Origin: CAYSND01 sp964642235
Lineage (GTDB): Bacteria > Bacteroidota > Bacteroidia > Bacteroidales > UBA932
DNA: 14,515 nucleotides
Direction: 5' to 3'
Assembly: GCA_964642235.1 (NCBI GenBank)
Contig: CAZXOP010000042.1
Span: 1-14,515, forward strand
Shown here: piece after piece, positions 13,743 through 14,515 of the stretch
How positions within the stretch are numbered: the first letter of the stretch is position 1
Layout: each line of letters starts with the position of its first letter
Notes under the pieces: model-generated
The model's input: the letters and a program-made list of their open reading frames with translations, nothing else
Told to the model about the DNA's origin: nothing
Database searches by the model: none
Made by a program: the position numbers and the translations under genes

Positions 13743-14515
13743 TTAAATTTGAGGACCTGAAGCAACTAAGGATTTACCTTCTGGATTGGAGGTAAATTTG
13801 GTAAAGTTCTTCACGAAACGTCCTGCAAGATCTTTTGCCTTAACTTCCCAATCTTCTCTGTTTGTGTATGTATTGCGAGGGTCTAAGATATTGGTGTCAA
13901 CCTCTTTAAGCGAAGTAGGAACTGCAAGGTTAAAGTAAGGAATGGTGGTGGTCTCTGCTCTGTCTATGGACCCATCTAAGATTCTGTCGATTATAGCACG
14001 TGTATCTTTAATAGAGATACGCTTTCCTGTACCATTCCAACCGGTGTTTACTAAATAAGCAGTAGCTCCGACTTTTTCCATTCTCTTAACAAGTTCTTCT
14101 CCATATTTTGTGGGGTGAAGTGAAAGGAATGCTGCTCCAAAACAGGCTGAGAATGTAGGAGTAGGTTCAGTAATACCTCTTTCAGTACCGGCAAGTTTAG
14201 CTGTAAAACCAGATAGGAAATAGTATTTGGTCTGATCCGGGGTAAGTTTTGAAACGGGAGGAAGCACTCCGAATGCATCAGCGGTAAGGAAAATAACCTT
14301 TGTTGCATGCCCTGCTTTGGAAATAGGCTTAACAATATTGTCAATATGATAAATAGGGTAAGAGACACGTGTGTTTTCAGTTACACTCTTATCTTTAAAA
14401 TCTATCACACCTTTCTCATCAACAGTTACATTCTCAAGAAGAGCATCTCTTCTTATAGCGTTATAAATATCAGGCTCATTCTCTTTTGAAAGGTCAATAA
14501 CTTTCGCATAGCACC
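13743..14515 (-). CDS. pckA: phosphoenolpyruvate carboxykinase (ATP), C-terminal half, truncated by window edge
   Basis: The frame remains open to the end of the window, so the GTG at 14408 is not the start. The 256 visible residues begin CYAKVIDLSKENEPDIYNAI, which in PEPCK directly follows the metal-binding kinase-2 region. ENTRVSYPI (substrate-contacting Arg), FLTADAFGVLPPVSKL (adenine-binding region), TEPTPTFSACFGAAF and NTGWNGTGKRISIKDTR follow in the normal order, and the protein ends at a typical C-terminus (SGPQI). The phosphate-binding loop and the first half lie outside. The enzyme interconverts oxaloacetate + ATP with PEP + CO2 + ADP. In Bacteroidales fermenters it often runs toward oxaloacetate, feeding succinate and propionate formation (known for the group, inferred here). 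Confidence 0.95.
   Translation of the reverse strand, partial: CYAKVIDLSKENEPDIYNAIRRDALLENVTVDEKGVIDFKDKSVTENTRVSYPIYHIDNIVKPISKAGHATKVIFLTADAFGVLPPVSKLTPDQTKYYFLSGFTAKLAGTERGITEPTPTFSACFGAAFLSLHPTKYGEELVKRMEKVGATAYLVNTGWNGTGKRISIKDTRAIIDRILDGSIDRAETTTIPYFNLAVPTSLKEVDTNILDPRNTYTNREDWEVKAKDLAGRFVKNFTKFTSNPEGKSLVASGPQI

Noticed and set aside
1..14515. CRISPR array, transposon, tRNA or phage remnant
   Set aside because: No regularly spaced repeats, transposase or integrase motifs, tRNA cloverleaf or terminal repeats were seen; genes are compact housekeeping and catabolic operons.

Overview
The window reads as chromosomal core DNA of an anaerobic, AT-rich member of the Bacteroidota, most likely order Bacteroidales. 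Three promoters carry an exact TAnnTTTG -7 box, the signature of the Bacteroidota primary sigma factor. Most start codons lack a Shine-Dalgarno sequence. The gene content (2-oxoacid:ferredoxin oxidoreductase with ADP-forming acyl-CoA synthetase, ATP-type PEP carboxykinase, RNase Y, ZapA and 6S RNA together) fits the same group. I see no prophage, insertion sequence or CRISPR array.

Layout: (1) 1-1236, the C-terminal part of a secreted-type 5'-nucleotidase, cut by the window edge. (2) 1263-3684, a division and RNA block on the + strand: promoter, a small coiled-coil protein, ZapA, a 6S-like RNA closed by a perfect 15-bp stem, and RNase Y, ending in a bidirectional terminator. (3) 3687-8927 on the - strand, a seven-gene operon: ADP-forming acyl-CoA synthetase, an unlisted 51-residue membrane protein, the four subunits of a 2-oxoacid:ferredoxin oxidoreductase (delta, alpha, beta, gamma) and a FlK-like hotdog thioesterase. 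Together these turn branched-chain or other 2-oxoacids into acyl-CoA plus reduced ferredoxin, and then into free acid plus ATP. (4) 9096-13660 on the + strand, a tightly overlapping operon: MTA/SAH-type deaminase, 6-oxopurine nucleoside phosphorylase, methylthioribose-1-phosphate isomerase, a HAD phosphatase and a YycJ-type metallo-beta-lactamase-fold hydrolase. (5) 13694-14515, a bidirectional terminator and the C-terminal half of pckA on the - strand, cut by the window edge.

The most interesting part is region 4. Its first three enzymes form a coherent deaminating route for methylthioadenosine (or 5'-deoxyadenosine): MTA to methylthioinosine, to methylthioribose-1-phosphate, to methylthioribulose-1-phosphate. 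The phosphorylase keeps the Asn that selects 6-oxopurines, but by eye has Gly where other trimeric PNPs keep the His that contacts the ribose 5'-OH. That suits a 5'-methylthio or 5'-deoxy substrate. No recognised enzyme for the next step is linked, and the HAD phosphatase is the local candidate. Second are the small membrane protein inside the oxidoreductase operon and the pairing of an ATP-conserving synthetase with a thioesterase in that operon.
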